Shown one piece after another: positions 11,151-21,692 of a stretch of DNA of 64,000 bases. Each line of letters opens with the position of its first letter. The first letter of the stretch is position 1. The translations under genes and the position numbers were made by a program. The stretch is from positions 39,736,588-39,800,587 of the forward strand of contig ML660201.1 of NCBI GenBank assembly GCA_007570785.1. The letters are read 5' to 3'. The stretch is from Antilocapra americana. Its lineage: Eukaryota > Chordata > Mammalia > Artiodactyla > Antilocapridae. Below the pieces are notes generated by a model. It did no database searches, was not told the origin of the DNA, and saw nothing but the letters and a program-made list of their open reading frames with translations.

Positions 11151-11850
11151 AGAACTGGGGCCCAGTCCCAATCTCTGTGCTGAACCCGGGAAACACATAG
11201 GTGCATAAAACCTCAAATTTTTCTTCAGAGATTATACCTGAGTACTATGAGATAGAGATGGGGAGAGAAGGGTGACAAACAGAAGTAACTTGATTTTGAT
11301 GTAATCAGGGCTAAGCAAGCACTGGGTGCTAAAGGAATCAGAGATGATCTTTTATGGGAGGTAACTGAACTGAAAGAAGGCTGGTAGGAAAACCACAGTA
11401 AATACAGTATTTGATGAATGGCTTCATAAGTTTCAAGGGAGAAAAAGAATAAGGCTCTTTGAAACAATGGGCCAATATGCCTGGCACGTAATAGTGACTG
11501 AATAAATATTTGATACATGATTGAAAAGTACATACTGTTACTAATTATTACAGGATAAAGTATTAGAATGTGTTAGATTATAGAAGATTATAAACACCTT
11601 GTATACTTCTCTAACATTCTTCACTCACTGTTTCACCAAATATGTACTGAATTACTACTGTGTTTCTGGTACTGTATTCTGGAGAAAAATAAGGATGTGT
11701 TGAAAAGTTTTAATGAGAGGATGAAATTTTTTCATTTGTAGTAACTTTTAGGCTTCTGTGGAATGAAGTAATATAGGACACTCCACATAACCCTAATGAG
11801 TTCTGTTTATGAACTTATAAGTCACTTAACTTAAAAGTCTTTTCATTCAT
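11151..11850. other. Intergenic, mostly unassigned
   Basis: A short L2/MIR-type 3' end (ATGCCTGGCACGTAATAGTG then GAATAAATATTTGATAC) lies at about 11476-11525. The rest is unassigned. Confidence 0.45.
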
Positions 11851-11854
11851 TCAC

Positions 11855-11975
11855 TCTATAAATATTTAATTTGAAGGTGGGAAACAGCTACTGCCATAGG
11901 CCCTGGAAATACAACAATGGAAAGAAAAATAGACTCCCTTGAGTTGTTCACAATTTAGGGGATGACACATTACAA
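11855..11975 (-). repeat. L2 LINE 3' fragment, antisense
   Basis: GCCCTGGAAATACAACAATGG and ACTCCCTTGAGTTGTTCACA follow the reversed L2 end (GGGGATACAGCAGTGAAC, CTGCCCTCATGGAGCTTAC). Confidence 0.55.
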
Positions 11976-12060
11976 TAAGATTCTTGCTGTAATGAATTTA
12001 TCAACAATAATGGGAGCATGGTAGAGTAATTAAACTGATGTGAAAAATTAGTAGGAATCA

Positions 12061-12170
12061 GGACTCCCCTAGTGGTCCAGTGGTTAAAATTCTGTGGTCC
12101 CAATGCAGAGGGCCCAGGTTCAACCTCTGGTCAGGGAACTAGATTCCACATGCCACAACTAACAGTTCAT
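12061..12170 (+). repeat. CHR-type SINE
   Basis: AGGACTCCCCTAGTGGTCCAG, CAGGTTCAACCTCTGGTCAG and AACTAGATTCCACATGCC show the tRNA-Glu SINE head. It is truncated before the tail. Confidence 0.85.
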
Positions 12171-12324
12171 AAGGAGAGGTGATCAAGCATAAGGAGAGGT
12201 GAGCAAGAAAGAAGAACACAGAAAAGGAGTTTCAGTTGCTGAACGACTTGCAGGCAATGAATGCAGTGGTCTTCAGAATATTCCCACCTTTCTCCTAGAA
12301 GACCAAAGTAGAATCATGAAAATC

Positions 12325-12531
12325 AAGGTTTCAGAATCAGACACTGCATCACCATTTGAAAGCACTGTAAATTATAAATTATTTAACTTCTCTAAGTTTC
12401 AGTTTCCTCATTTGAAAAAAAAGTAGATAGTACCCCACAGAGTCTTAGGATTTAATAAGGTAATGTTAGTATAAAACAAAATGATGAAGCTTAGAAAATA
12501 GTAGATGCTCAAAGAAGATCAGTTTCTATTA
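12325..12531 (+). repeat. MIR SINE, diverged
   Basis: CTCTAAGTTTCAGTTTCCTC, then AAAGTAGATAGTACCCCACA and GTAGATGCTCAAAGA match the MIR core and end. The L1 at 12559 is inserted just beyond it. Confidence 0.65.
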
Positions 12532-12545
12532 TTATTACTAATATT

Positions 12546-12558
12546 AAGAATTCTTCCA
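12546..12558. repeat. Target-site duplication, left copy
   Basis: AAGAATTCTTCCA recurs exactly at 14443-14455 and brackets the L1 insertion. Confidence 0.9.
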
Positions 12559-13008
12559 ACAGAAAAAGAAATTATGGAAACAATTCCATTCACCATCGAA
12601 TCAAAAAGAATAAAATACTTAGGAGTATTTCTACCTAAAGAAACAAAAGACTTGTATATAGAAAACTATAAAACACTGATGAAAGAAATCAAAGAGGACA
12701 CAAACAGATGGAGAAATGTGCCGTGTTCGTGGATTAGAAGAATCAATATAGTGAAAATGAGTATACTACCCAAAGCAATCTATAGATTCAATGCAATTCC
12801 TATCAAGCTACCAGAGGTCTTTTTTAGAGAATTAGAACAAATAATTTCACAATTTGTATGGAAATACAAAAAACCTCGTATAGCCAAAGCAATCTTGAGA
12901 AAGAAGAATGGAACTGGAGGAATCAACCTACCTGACTTTAAGCTATACTACAAATCCACAGTCATCAAGACAGTATGGTACTGGCACAAAGACAGAAATA
13001 TAGATCAA

Positions 13009-13011
13009 TGA
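13009..13011 (+). pseudogene. Single nonsense codon in L1 ORF2
   Basis: TGA follows GATCAA. The 47 codons downstream to 13152 and the long frame from 13153 are in the same frame as the upstream 12505-13008 part, so this is a point nonsense change and not a frameshift. Confidence 0.85.
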
Positions 13012-14330
13012 AACAAAATAGATAGCCCAGAGATAAATCCACGCATCTATGGACACCTTATCTTTGACAAAGGAGGCAAGAATATACAATGGAGAAAAGA
13101 CAACCTCTTTAACAAGTGGTGCTGGGAAAACTGGATAGCCACTTGTAAAAGAATGAAACTAGAACACTTTCTAACACCATACACAAAGATAAATTCAAAA
13201 TGGATCAAAGATCTAAGCATAAGACCAGAAACTATAAAACTCCTAGAGGATAACATTGGGAAAACACTCTCTGACATCAACCAAAGCAGGATCCTACATG
13301 ACCCACCTCCCAGAATATTGGAAATAAAAGCACGAATAAACAAATGGGACCTAATTAAAATTAAAAGCTTCTGCACTGCAAAGGAAACTATAAGCAAGGT
13401 GAAAAGACAGCCTTCAGAATGGGAGAAAATAATAGCCAATGAAGCAACGGACAAACAATTAATGTCAAAAATATACAAGCAACTCCTGCAGCTCCATTCA
13501 AGGAAAATAAACGACCCAATCAAAAAGTGGGCCAAAGAATTGAACAGACGTTTCTCCAAAGAAGACATAAAAATGGCTAACAAACACATGAAAAGATGCT
13601 CAACATCACTCATTATCAGAGAAATGGAAATCAAAACCACAATGAGATATCACTTTACACCACTCAGAATGGCTGCAATCCAAAAATCCACAAGTAATAA
13701 ATGCTGGAGAGGATGTGGAGAAAAGGGAACTCTCTTACACTGTTGGTGGGATTGCAAACTAGTACAGCCACTATGGAAAACAGTGTGGAGGTTCCTTAAA
13801 AAACTGCAAATAGTCCTGCCATATGACCCAGCAATCCCACTGTTGGGCATATATACCGAGGAAACCAGAATTGAAAGAGACACGTGTACCCCAATGTTCA
13901 TCGCTGCATTGTTTACAATAGCCAGGACATGGAACCAACCTAGATGCCCATCAACTGATGAATGGATAAGAAAGCTGTGGTACATATACACAATGGAATA
14001 TTACTCAGCATTAAGGAAAAATTCATTTGAATCAGTTCTACTCAGATGGACGAAACTGGAGCCCATTATCTAGAGTGAAGTAAGCCAGAAGCAAAAACAA
14101 CAATACAGTATATTAACGCATATATATGGAATTTAGGAAGACGGTAACGAGAACCCAGCATGCGAGACAGCAAAAGGAACACAGATGTATAGAATAGACT
14201 CAGGGCCTCTATGGATGAGGGAAAGGGTGGGATGATATGGGAGAATGGCATTGAAACATTTTAATTATCATATGTCTAAGCAATAGCCAGCCCAGGATTG
14301 ATGCTTGGGACTGGTGCAACAAGATTTCCC

Positions 14331-14366
14331 GGGGGGAGGGAGGAGGGAGGGGGGTTCTGGAGGGGG
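14331..14366 (+). repeat. G-rich polypurine tract in L1 3' UTR
   Basis: Several runs of three to six G within 36 bp (GGGGGG, GGG, GGG, GGGGGG, GGGGG). This could form a G-quadruplex and is typical of L1 3' UTRs. Confidence 0.75.
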
Positions 14367-14442
14367 AGCATATGTGAACCCATGGTGATATCATGTCATT
14401 GTTTGGCAAAACTAATAAAAAAAAAAGAAAGAAAAAAAAAAA

Positions 14443-14455
14443 AAGAATTCTTCCA
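14443..14455. repeat. Target-site duplication, right copy
   Basis: AAGAATTCTTCCA, identical to 12546-12558. Confidence 0.9.
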
Positions 14456-14505
14456 GCCTTCCACATACAGTAAGAGGCAAGTTGTATTATCTCTAATTTG
14501 CATAT

Positions 14506-14782
14506 GCTGCTGCTGCTGCTGCTAAGTCGCTTCAGTCATGTCTGACTCTGCGCGACCCCATAGACGGCAGCCCACCAGGCTCCCCCGACCCTGGAATTCT
14601 CCAGGCAAGAACACTGGAGTGGGTTGCCATTTCCTTCTCCAAGGCATGGAAGTGAAAAGTGAAAGTGAAGTCGCTCAGTCCTGTCCGACTCATCGACCCC
14701 ATGGACTGCAGCCCACCCGGCTCCTCTGTCCATGGGATTTTCCAGGCAAGAGTACTGGAGTGGGGTGCCATTGCCTTCTCCA
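14506..14782 (-). repeat. Bov-A2 SINE (dimeric), antisense
   Basis: Two Bov-A monomers joined by the GTGAAAAGTGAAAGTGAAG linker, starting with (GCT)n then AAGTCGCTTCAGTCATGTCT. A 13-bp duplication, CTAATTTGCATAT, flanks it at 14493-14505 and 14783-14795. Confidence 0.95.
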
Positions 14783-14795
14783 CTAATTTGCATAT

Positions 14796-15945
14796 AGAGA
14801 AATGTATTCATAAATGTAGAAACAAAACGTGTCTCTTTATGTTCAATTCTACTACAGTCTCTTACAATTAATGTTAAACAAAGAGAATAACACTTTTCAC
14901 ATTTTTTTCCAAAGAAAAGCTGGGACTGCTATAACCTGGAAGGGTAAAGAATCTTATGAAGCTATGGAGGGTGCTGGAAATGCTAAAATGGCATTGAAGG
15001 CGTTCTTCACCCACTGGTATTCGGAAGGCACAAAAAAGGCTTAAATTAAGACATCTCAAACATGAGATATTTTGAATTCTAAGCCACGTGGGTGTTGCTG
15101 TCTATGATTCTGTATCCATACAATATTTTAATTAAATAAAAAGTATGTTATGCTTTGAGAAATGTGAAATGATAGTATTTTCCAACGAGGTAGCTTTCTC
15201 TTCCTCTTTTATTTTTACTTTTTTAAGAAACTGATCATTACTACCACTGCTATGATCCATACTACTTTTCAATCTAACAAAAAGAAAGGAAGAACTGCAA
15301 AATTATTTCCCTAGTACCATGAAAGATAGGCAATTATTAGCATTTCAGATGTGTAAGAGGCAACTCAACTTACAGAGTTTACTCTGTAAACTCATTTAAT
15401 ATGCATTCGATAATCATCAAATTGGATTTTAACCAATAACATACGATATAGTGAGTAACTTGCATAACTGCTTAAGGAGAGTATCTGGGTTGCAAACAGG
15501 TATAAGTAAGCGAACTAATTAAAGAGGAGAACTGGAGTGATCAAAGATTAAAATTGAGAGGATATACTATTTTTAATGGCACACACTGGCTTCTTGAAAC
15601 TGAAGTTTAATCTTCTTCACAATAAGAAAAGCTCTCCCCTCACCACCCCACCCGCCTCCGATTAGGGAGATTCTAATGAGTGGAAATACTCTGTCATTTC
15701 CCAGGTGCCCAGGGTGGAGTTACCCAAACATTCCAGAGGTACTGCTCATTGGTTTTTGGCTTCCTGGTTCTTCAGGAAATAAAAGAAAAACAATTACCTG
15801 CAGACAAGTAAAGAGATTTATTTTTCACTAAGCAGTCTTTTTCTGTGAATATAAAAAGAGGGAATCCGAAGATTAACTCTCAGAAAGATTATGGACAACT
15901 AATCAAGTTCCCTCATTCTGCAAACAAGGAACCTGAGGCTCAGAG
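14796..15945. other. Intergenic, nothing recognised
   Basis: AT-rich. A 71-codon frame ends at 15044, and an ATTAAATAAA signal follows at about 15131. This could suggest a processed copy of a small mRNA, but I could not match the protein to any family. Confidence 0.4.
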
Positions 15946-15949
15946 AAGG

Positions 15950-16090
15950 AACATTTATTGAAAGTATATTTACCATACATTTTCCTCATAACATCTCTGC
16001 GTGGTACTAACCTCATTTTATAGGTGGGGAAACTGAGACTAAAAAGATTAAGCAACTGATTCTAAATCACCATGCTAGACCTAAAGTATA
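15950..16090 (-). repeat. MIR SINE, antisense
   Basis: CTCATTTTATAGGTGGGGAAACTGAG-like text and AAAGATTAAGCAACTG are the reversed MIR core. Confidence 0.8.
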
Positions 16091-16109
16091 GGCTGTATTT
16101 GTTGTTCTT

Positions 16110-16320
16110 TTTGAAAAATGTCTTTACTGATTTTTTTATTGATAAAGTGAACACATATTCATTGCATATATTCATATAAGCAAAAGTAAGGAAAGTAAAA
16201 ATTCTCTTTATCCTCATCACAAATCCTCAGCCCAGGGCTAGCTACTGTTAACAATTTATTAGCTATATCCTTCCAGATGTTTTTCTAAGCCCATCTGAGG
16301 CATGTGCTTTTAAAAATATC
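16110..16320 (-). repeat. Old L1M-like fragment
   Basis: TTTATTGATAAAGTGAACAC, followed by CAAATCCTCAGCCCAGGGCTA and ATATCCTTCCAGATGTTTTTC, resembles antisense old L1 3' UTR. Family not certain. Confidence 0.4.
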
Positions 16321-16410
16321 ATATTATCAGAAATAAGAAAATCAACATTAGGAGCCTTATTACTAAGTGTGATAAATATTATTGTTGTTGCTGTTGTTCA
16401 GTTGCTAAAT

Positions 16411-17154
16411 CTGATAAATATTTTGTATCAATAGCAAAAAGCTTGGATTAGGGGGAGAAAGAAGAAGATAAGAAACTGTATTTTTTCAGTCTCTCTTGTG
16501 TAAGTCCCCCTTTGATTACTGGGAGTGTTCTCTTGCTTTTTATAATCAATTTAAGAATGTTAGCTGGAATGCAGCAAACGCTTAAGAATAAAAGGGATGG
16601 GTCAAAAAGCCACATGAGGCATTTTCTTTCTCAATTTTTACTGGTATATTTGGGTTTGTTTTCAAATAACTTAGTTACCAATTAAAATATCAGAGATTGT
16701 TTATACATGGTGGCTTTGTTCATCTAGTGATTTTTTTTTAAAAAAATTTTAAGTATATTCTTTATTTTGAGAAAACTAACATTTTAAATCATTGTTTTTT
16801 AATATTAATATAATTATTTTTATTTCCTTTTAATAAGCTACATTAGAGCTTTTGTTTCAAATAAATGCATTGTTTCTATAACTATACAACAGTGTCAGTG
16901 ATAATGGTCAAAAGCATCTCACTGAATGGTAATAATTCACAGACTTCATAGATGGAATCTTTGATTGCAAGCATTCCTAAGACATTTGGTTGAAATGAAG
17001 TAAAGAGACTAGGTAGTAAAATGAGTCTAGAGTTCCTGCTCTTCCTCCATGCCTAGTCCCACAAGGAGGCCCAGCATATAAGGCTTGGTGGGAGGAGACC
17101 ATCGGTGGGGTCTGCTGGGCTTTGTATAGGACCAATTTCATAAGTGTGTGAACT
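16411..17154. other. AT-rich intergenic, nothing recognised
   Basis: A short Bov-type SINE end (GTTGTTCAGTTGCTAAAT) lies at 16381-16410. Otherwise low-complexity AT-rich DNA. Confidence 0.45.
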
Positions 17155-17275
17155 TACACAGGGTCTGCGTTGAGAAGGACTCTGCTGTCTTGAAATTCTT
17201 AATACTTTTTTTAAATAAAAGGTCCCTCATTTTTACTTTGTACTGTGCCCATCAAATTACAGAACTGGTCCCACA
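17155..17275 (+). repeat. Unnamed interspersed segment A, copy 1
   Basis: Contains CTCTGCTGTCTTGAAATTCT then a T-rich stretch and TTTTACTTTGTACTGTGCCC. A clearly related copy lies at 25379-25510 in the same orientation. Family not recognised. Confidence 0.55.
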
Positions 17276-17920
17276 TTGGGCATATTGTTTTGAGAACCCA
17301 ATCTGCTCTGTACAAGCCCAGCATGCTAACAAGGAGAACACATGAAATGCTAGGACAAAATTAGCAGGCTGTTGACAGTGAACAAGCATTCCTATAGAAA
17401 TGAGAACTCTTCAAGTGAAACCAGTCAGAGCCATGTCTCTAACTCCTGGAATGGAATTATATAACTTCGTATCAGCAGCAAAGATGGTTGCCAGAGAAAA
17501 CATGCCTTAATTTTGTAACTTATCTTCCCACTCTTAGACTCTGTTATTCTTGAAAATGATAATTAGAATATGAAATCAACATACATTCTCTGTCCATTCG
17601 AGTTTTGCTTTTTACTATAGAACATTTTGAATGTACAGGAAAACTACAATTACAATGAATGCACATATATACTCCTCTTTGACTTATCATTTGGCCATTT
17701 TGCCTTTTCCATGTATCTCTGTGTGTGTGTGTTTTTAAAAGTATTTTCTTTATAATGTAGAAAGCTTGGAAAGCAGAGAAGTATAAAAAAAATTTCCTAT
17801 AATTCCACTGCTCAGAGGTAACCACTATTTGTAGAAAAATGCTATCACTTTGTACCTCTTTGTCCACAAAGAACGATGTATCTCTACCTTTTTTCACCCT
17901 TACCAACATTTTCCATGCCT
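17276..17920. other. Intergenic, possible old L1M trace
   Basis: Text at about 17575-17720 resembles an antisense old L1 end. A 131-codon minus-strand frame at 17544-17939 has no recognised domain. Confidence 0.35.
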
Positions 17921-17924
17921 CCTG

Positions 17925-18405
17925 TGGTAGGCAAAACAATGGCCTCTCAAAGATGTCTATATTCTAATCCAAAGAAACTACAAGTAAGAGTACATTAGGT
18001 TACGTAAGGCAAAGGAGACTTTGCAGGTACAATTAAGGGTGCAGAGTTTGAGCTGGGAAGATGATCATGGATTACCTGGGTGGATCTACTTTTAGTCACA
18101 TGAGTCCTTAAAAGTGGAAGAGGGAGGCAGCAAGTAAATCAGAGAGATGTCACATGAGGACTCAACCTGTTGCTGACTTTGAATATGGAGGGAAGGGGAC
18201 CACGAACCAAGAAATGAAGGAAGCCTCTAGAAGCTGGAAAATGGCAAAGAAACTGATACTCTCCTAGAGCCTTCAGAAAGGCTAATGCCTTGCTTTTATC
18301 CTACTGAGACCCAGGTGGACTTCCAATCTATAGAATTTTAAGAAATTGTGTTAGGCCACTCCATTTATGGTAGTTTGTTATAGCAGCAACAGAAAATGAA
18401 TATAT
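17925..18405 (+). repeat. Ancient LTR-like repeat (MaLR/ERVL type suspected)
   Basis: The order CTCTCAAAGATGTCTATATTC, GGAGACTTTGCAGGTA, TTACCTGGGTGGATC, TCCTTAAAAGTGGAAGAGGG, CCTCTAGAAGCTGGAAAATG and the end TTTGTTATAGCAGCAACAG matches a common mammalian LTR-class repeat. The exact family is uncertain. Confidence 0.65.
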
Positions 18406-18714
18406 CTTCCCATTTGTATTTGCCTTTAAAATAGAAGTTCTTTAAGACATTTTGACTGAATGATTTTCTTCTTCTATTTGGTTTTGAAAACAATAATGAT
18501 TAACACAATGATAAAATAAAGGCAGAACCCCTGGGTTTTGCTCTGAAAGGGGGAATAGATCTTTTACGGTTATTTGGACCAGGGCTGGGCTGGTACATTC
18601 ACATTCACAGACCACTTAGAGATTCATAGAGCAAGGAGAGGGATTGTCCTCTAGTCTTTTTTAAAAATTCACTTGGAATTATGGAATCTGGTTTGAGGAA
18701 AACTGTTTACTTCC
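18406..18714. other. Intergenic, nothing recognised
   Basis: No repeat or gene signal seen. Confidence 0.5.
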
Positions 18715-18905
18715 TATCTCTCACACATCTTTGTACTTGTCATTTCATAGCACCTATAACACTTTATTATGAGGTACAAGTAAAACATCTTCATTAAGGT
18801 CTGTTGTCCCTCTGGACTGTAAACTCTATACGAGTAAGGAACCTGTTTGCTTTTGCTATGTGCCTAGCACAGAGTTGACCTAAAAGTATTTGTTAGATTA
18901 TTGGA
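18715..18905 (+). repeat. L2 LINE 3' end
   Basis: CATTTCATAGCACCTATAAC, GACTGTAAACTCTATACGAG and TATGTGCCTAGCACAGAGTT follow the L2 3' consensus. Confidence 0.75.
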
Positions 18906-19822
18906 TCTTTAGTCATGCAAAAACCTGGTTCTTGAGTGGCTAATGGGAAGCTAAATTGCTCTGTGTAATAATGTTAACAATATAAACTATATACAACACT
19001 AACTATATATAATATATATTATTCTAAGAATATTAAAATTTTTTAAAAAATTAAGGAAGAAAAAGCTGTTTTCAACAAGAATTTGTGAACTTCTTTGAAG
19101 ATGATCATGCTTTCTTGAAGATTTTGTTTTTCTTCCTGGATGAAGACTCAGACTACACTGTCTGAATGTTATTCTGGAGATACCAATGTGTCCTTGCATA
19201 CGAGTGAGTTCCTTCCAAAAGTCCTCTCAGGAGGTCAGGAAAGACAACAAGTGGTGTCTTCCTGCTGGTGGCAAACCCTGGAATCAGTCCGGCAGGGAGC
19301 CCACCCTGGACTACTGTGCTCACATCAGATTGTATTTCACCACTCTACCCAGATGGACACTTTGGGGGCAACGAGTTAAAGTAGCCACTAAGGGGTGCCT
19401 CCTTGCTGGAGATAGTTCTAAGAATGACAACTAACAGAAAGGTTGCTCTGTGAAGGAGCACGTTCACATACGTCAGGGAATGGGAAGGTGGAATGTCATC
19501 AGTTAGACTGAATGGCACAGTGATGAGCCTGAAAAGCTGTCTCATGCTAAGCTCTGAGGAAGGGCGTACCCAGGCCCAACTTTTTCCTATACAATCTATG
19601 TTGAAGTTCTGTTTCAGCAAGTGTTGCAGAAAGCAAAATGGTTTTCAAGTCAGCTGTTAGAGTCCTTTGTTTACAAACAACAGAAACTACCCCTGGCCAA
19701 CACAAGCCTATGGAAAGTACTGGAAAGACATGGGGTAGCTAAGAGAATGGAAATAAACATTGAAGAAGCAAGTCTCAGGAAGGATGGAAAGCAGAGCTGA
19801 TGCTCAACAAAAACCAGTAAGT
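18906..19822. other. Intergenic, mostly unassigned
   Basis: Short open frames at 19140-19434 overlap without domain features. 19655-19822 has the look of an old interspersed repeat (ACAACAGAAACTACCCCTGG then AGCAAGTCTCAGGAAGG) into which the BovB inserted. Confidence 0.4.
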
Positions 19823-19834
19823 AGCCTCCTTATC

Positions 19835-21114
19835 TTCAAACTACTGCACAATTGCACTCATCGCACATGCTAGCAAAGTAATGCTCAAAATTCTCCAAGC
19901 TAGGCTTCAACAGTATGTGAACTGTGAACAGCCAGATGTTCAAGCTGGATTTAGAAAAGGCAGAGAAACCAGAGATCAAATTGCCAACATCTGCTGGATC
20001 ATCAAAAAAGCAAGAGAGTTCCAGAAGAACATCTACTTTAGCTTTATTGACTATTCCAAAACCTTTGACTATATGGATCACGACAAACTGTGGAAAATTC
20101 TGAAAGAGATGGGAATACCAGACCACCTGACATGCCTCCTAAGAAATCTGTATGCAAGTCAAGAAGCAACAGTTAGAACTGGACATGGAACAACAGACTG
20201 GTTCCAAATATGAAAAGGAGTACGTCAAGGCTGTATATTGTCACCCTGCTTATTTAACTTATATGCAGCGTATATCATGAGAAATACTGGACTGAATGAA
20301 GCACAAGCTGGAATCAAGATTGCTGGGAGAAATATCAATAACCTCAGATATGCAGATGACACCACCTTTATGGCAGAAAGTGAAGGGGAACTAAAAAGCC
20401 TCTTGATGAAAGTGAAAGGGGAGAGTGAAAAAGTTGGCTTAAAGCTCAACATTCAGAAAACTAAGATCATGGCATCCGGTCCCATCACTTCGGGGCAAAC
20501 AGTTGGGGAAGCAATGGAAACACTGCAGACTTTCTTTTTTTGGACTCCAAAATCACTTCAGATGGTGATTGCAGCCATGAAATTAAAAGACGCTTGCTCC
20601 TTGGAAGAAAAGTTATGACCAACTTAGACGACATATTAAAAAGCAAAGACATTACTTTGCCAACAAAGGTCTGTCTAGTTAAAGCTATGGTTTTTCCAGT
20701 AGTCATGGATGGATGTGAGAGTTGCACTATAAAGAAAGCTGAGCACTGAAAAATTGGTGATTTTGAACTGTGGTGTTGAAGACTCTTGAGAGTCCCTTGG
20801 ACAGCAAAGAGATACAACCAGTCCATCCTAAAGGAAATCAATGCTGAATATTCATTGGAAGGACTGATGCTCAAGTTGAAACTCTAATCCTTTGGCCATC
20901 TGATATGAAGAATAGACTGATTTGAAAAGACTCTGATGCTGGGAAAGATTGAAGGTGGGAGGAGAAGGAGACGGCAGAGAATGAGATGTTGCATGGCATC
21001 ACCAACTCAATGGACATAAGTCTGAGTAAACTCTAGGAGTTGGTGATAAGACAGGGAGGCCTAGCGTGCTGCAATCTCTGGGGTCACAAAGAGTCAGACA
21101 CGACTGAGCCACTG
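19835..21114 (+). mobile_element. BovB (RTE) LINE, 5'-truncated, broken reverse transcriptase
   Basis: The 3' part of a BovB element, flanked by a 12-bp duplication AGCCTCCTTATC (19823-19834 and 21115-21126). Translation shows the RTE reverse transcriptase C-terminal half: QAGFRKGRETRDQIANI, then FSFIDYSKTFDYMDHDKLW with the palm aspartates, a SPCLFNLYAAYIM block, and NNLRYADDTTFMAES carrying the catalytic YADD motif. Stops and frame changes (TGA in the segment after WFQI at about 20212, further breaks near 20510 and 20750) make it dead. It ends in the typical GGGTCACAAAGAGTCAGACA tail. RTE elements entered ruminants by ancient horizontal transfer (established knowledge). Confidence 0.95.
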
Positions 21115-21205
21115 AGCCTCCTTATCAACTCAATCTTTTTCAATCCTTGAGGCTCTCTCCTCAATATTCAAATGCCCGGATTTCCCTTGAGGTGTAGTAG
21201 ATACA

Positions 21206-21365
21206 GGGTTTTCCTGGTAGCTCAGATGGTAAAGAATCTGCCTGCAATGCAGGAGACCAGGGTTCAATTCCTGGGTTGGGAAGAAATCATGGAGAAGGAA
21301 ATGGCAACCCACTCCGATGTTCTTGCCTGGAAAATCCAATGGACAGAAAAGCCTGGTGAGCACAG
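21206..21365 (+). repeat. Bov-tA SINE
   Basis: GGTTTTCCTGGTAGCTCAGA tRNA-Glu head, GGTTCAATTCCTGGGTTGGG, then the Bov-A part GAAATGGCAACCCACTCC. Truncated by the next element. Confidence 0.9.
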
Positions 21366-21692
21366 TCCATGCAGTGGATAAGAATCCATTTGTCAATGCA
21401 GGGAACAAGGGTTCAATCCGCACTCTGGGAAGATTCCATATGCTGAGGGAACTAAAGCCTGTGAACCACAACCAGGGGAGCCCACATGATCTAGGGCCTG
21501 TGTGCCACAGCTAATGAGCCCCTGTGCCAAAACTACTGACACCCGAGCACCCTAGGGCTGGTGCCCTGCAACGAGAGAAGCCACCACAATGAGAAGCTTG
21601 TGCATGGCAACAAGGAATAGCACACGGTCACTGCAACTAGAGAAAGCCCATGAGCAGCAACGAAGACCTAGCACAACCAAAAATAAAAAAAC
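21366..21692 (+). repeat. CHR-type SINE, long form
   Basis: AGGGTTCAATCCGCACTCTG head, followed by the CHR body CCACAGCTAATGAGCCC, GCAACGAGAGAAGCCACC and TGCAACTAGAGAAAGCCC, ending in an A-rich AAAATAAAAAAAC tail. Confidence 0.85.

Larger units (their letters stand above)
12559..14442 (+). mobile_element. 5'-truncated L1 with ORF2 C-terminal region, 3' UTR and polyA
   Basis: A retrotransposon insertion of about 1.9 kb flanked by 13-bp duplications. It keeps the C-terminal part of L1 ORF2p (after the reverse transcriptase core): NTKD-less tail with [15 protein letters not shown] near codon 95 of the first open part, and the Cys-rich end ([19 protein letters not shown]) expected near the ORF2 C-terminus. 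The frame is continuous from the 5' junction to the natural stop at 14071-14073, apart from one TGA at 13009-13011 where neighbouring L1s have a TGG tryptophan codon. The 3' UTR holds a G-rich tract (14331-14366) and ends GGCAAAACTAATAAAAAAAA. The copy is immobile, but recent judging by the intact frame, clean duplications and tail. Confidence 0.93.

Noticed and set aside
13153..14073. 306-codon frame taken as a host gene
   Set aside because: It is the C-terminal part of L1 ORF2 inside an insertion with target duplications.
14829..15140. Possible processed pseudogene of a small mRNA (71-codon frame, AATAAA at about 15134)
   Set aside because: The protein could not be matched to any family and there is no clear A-tail with flanking duplications. 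A blastx search would decide.
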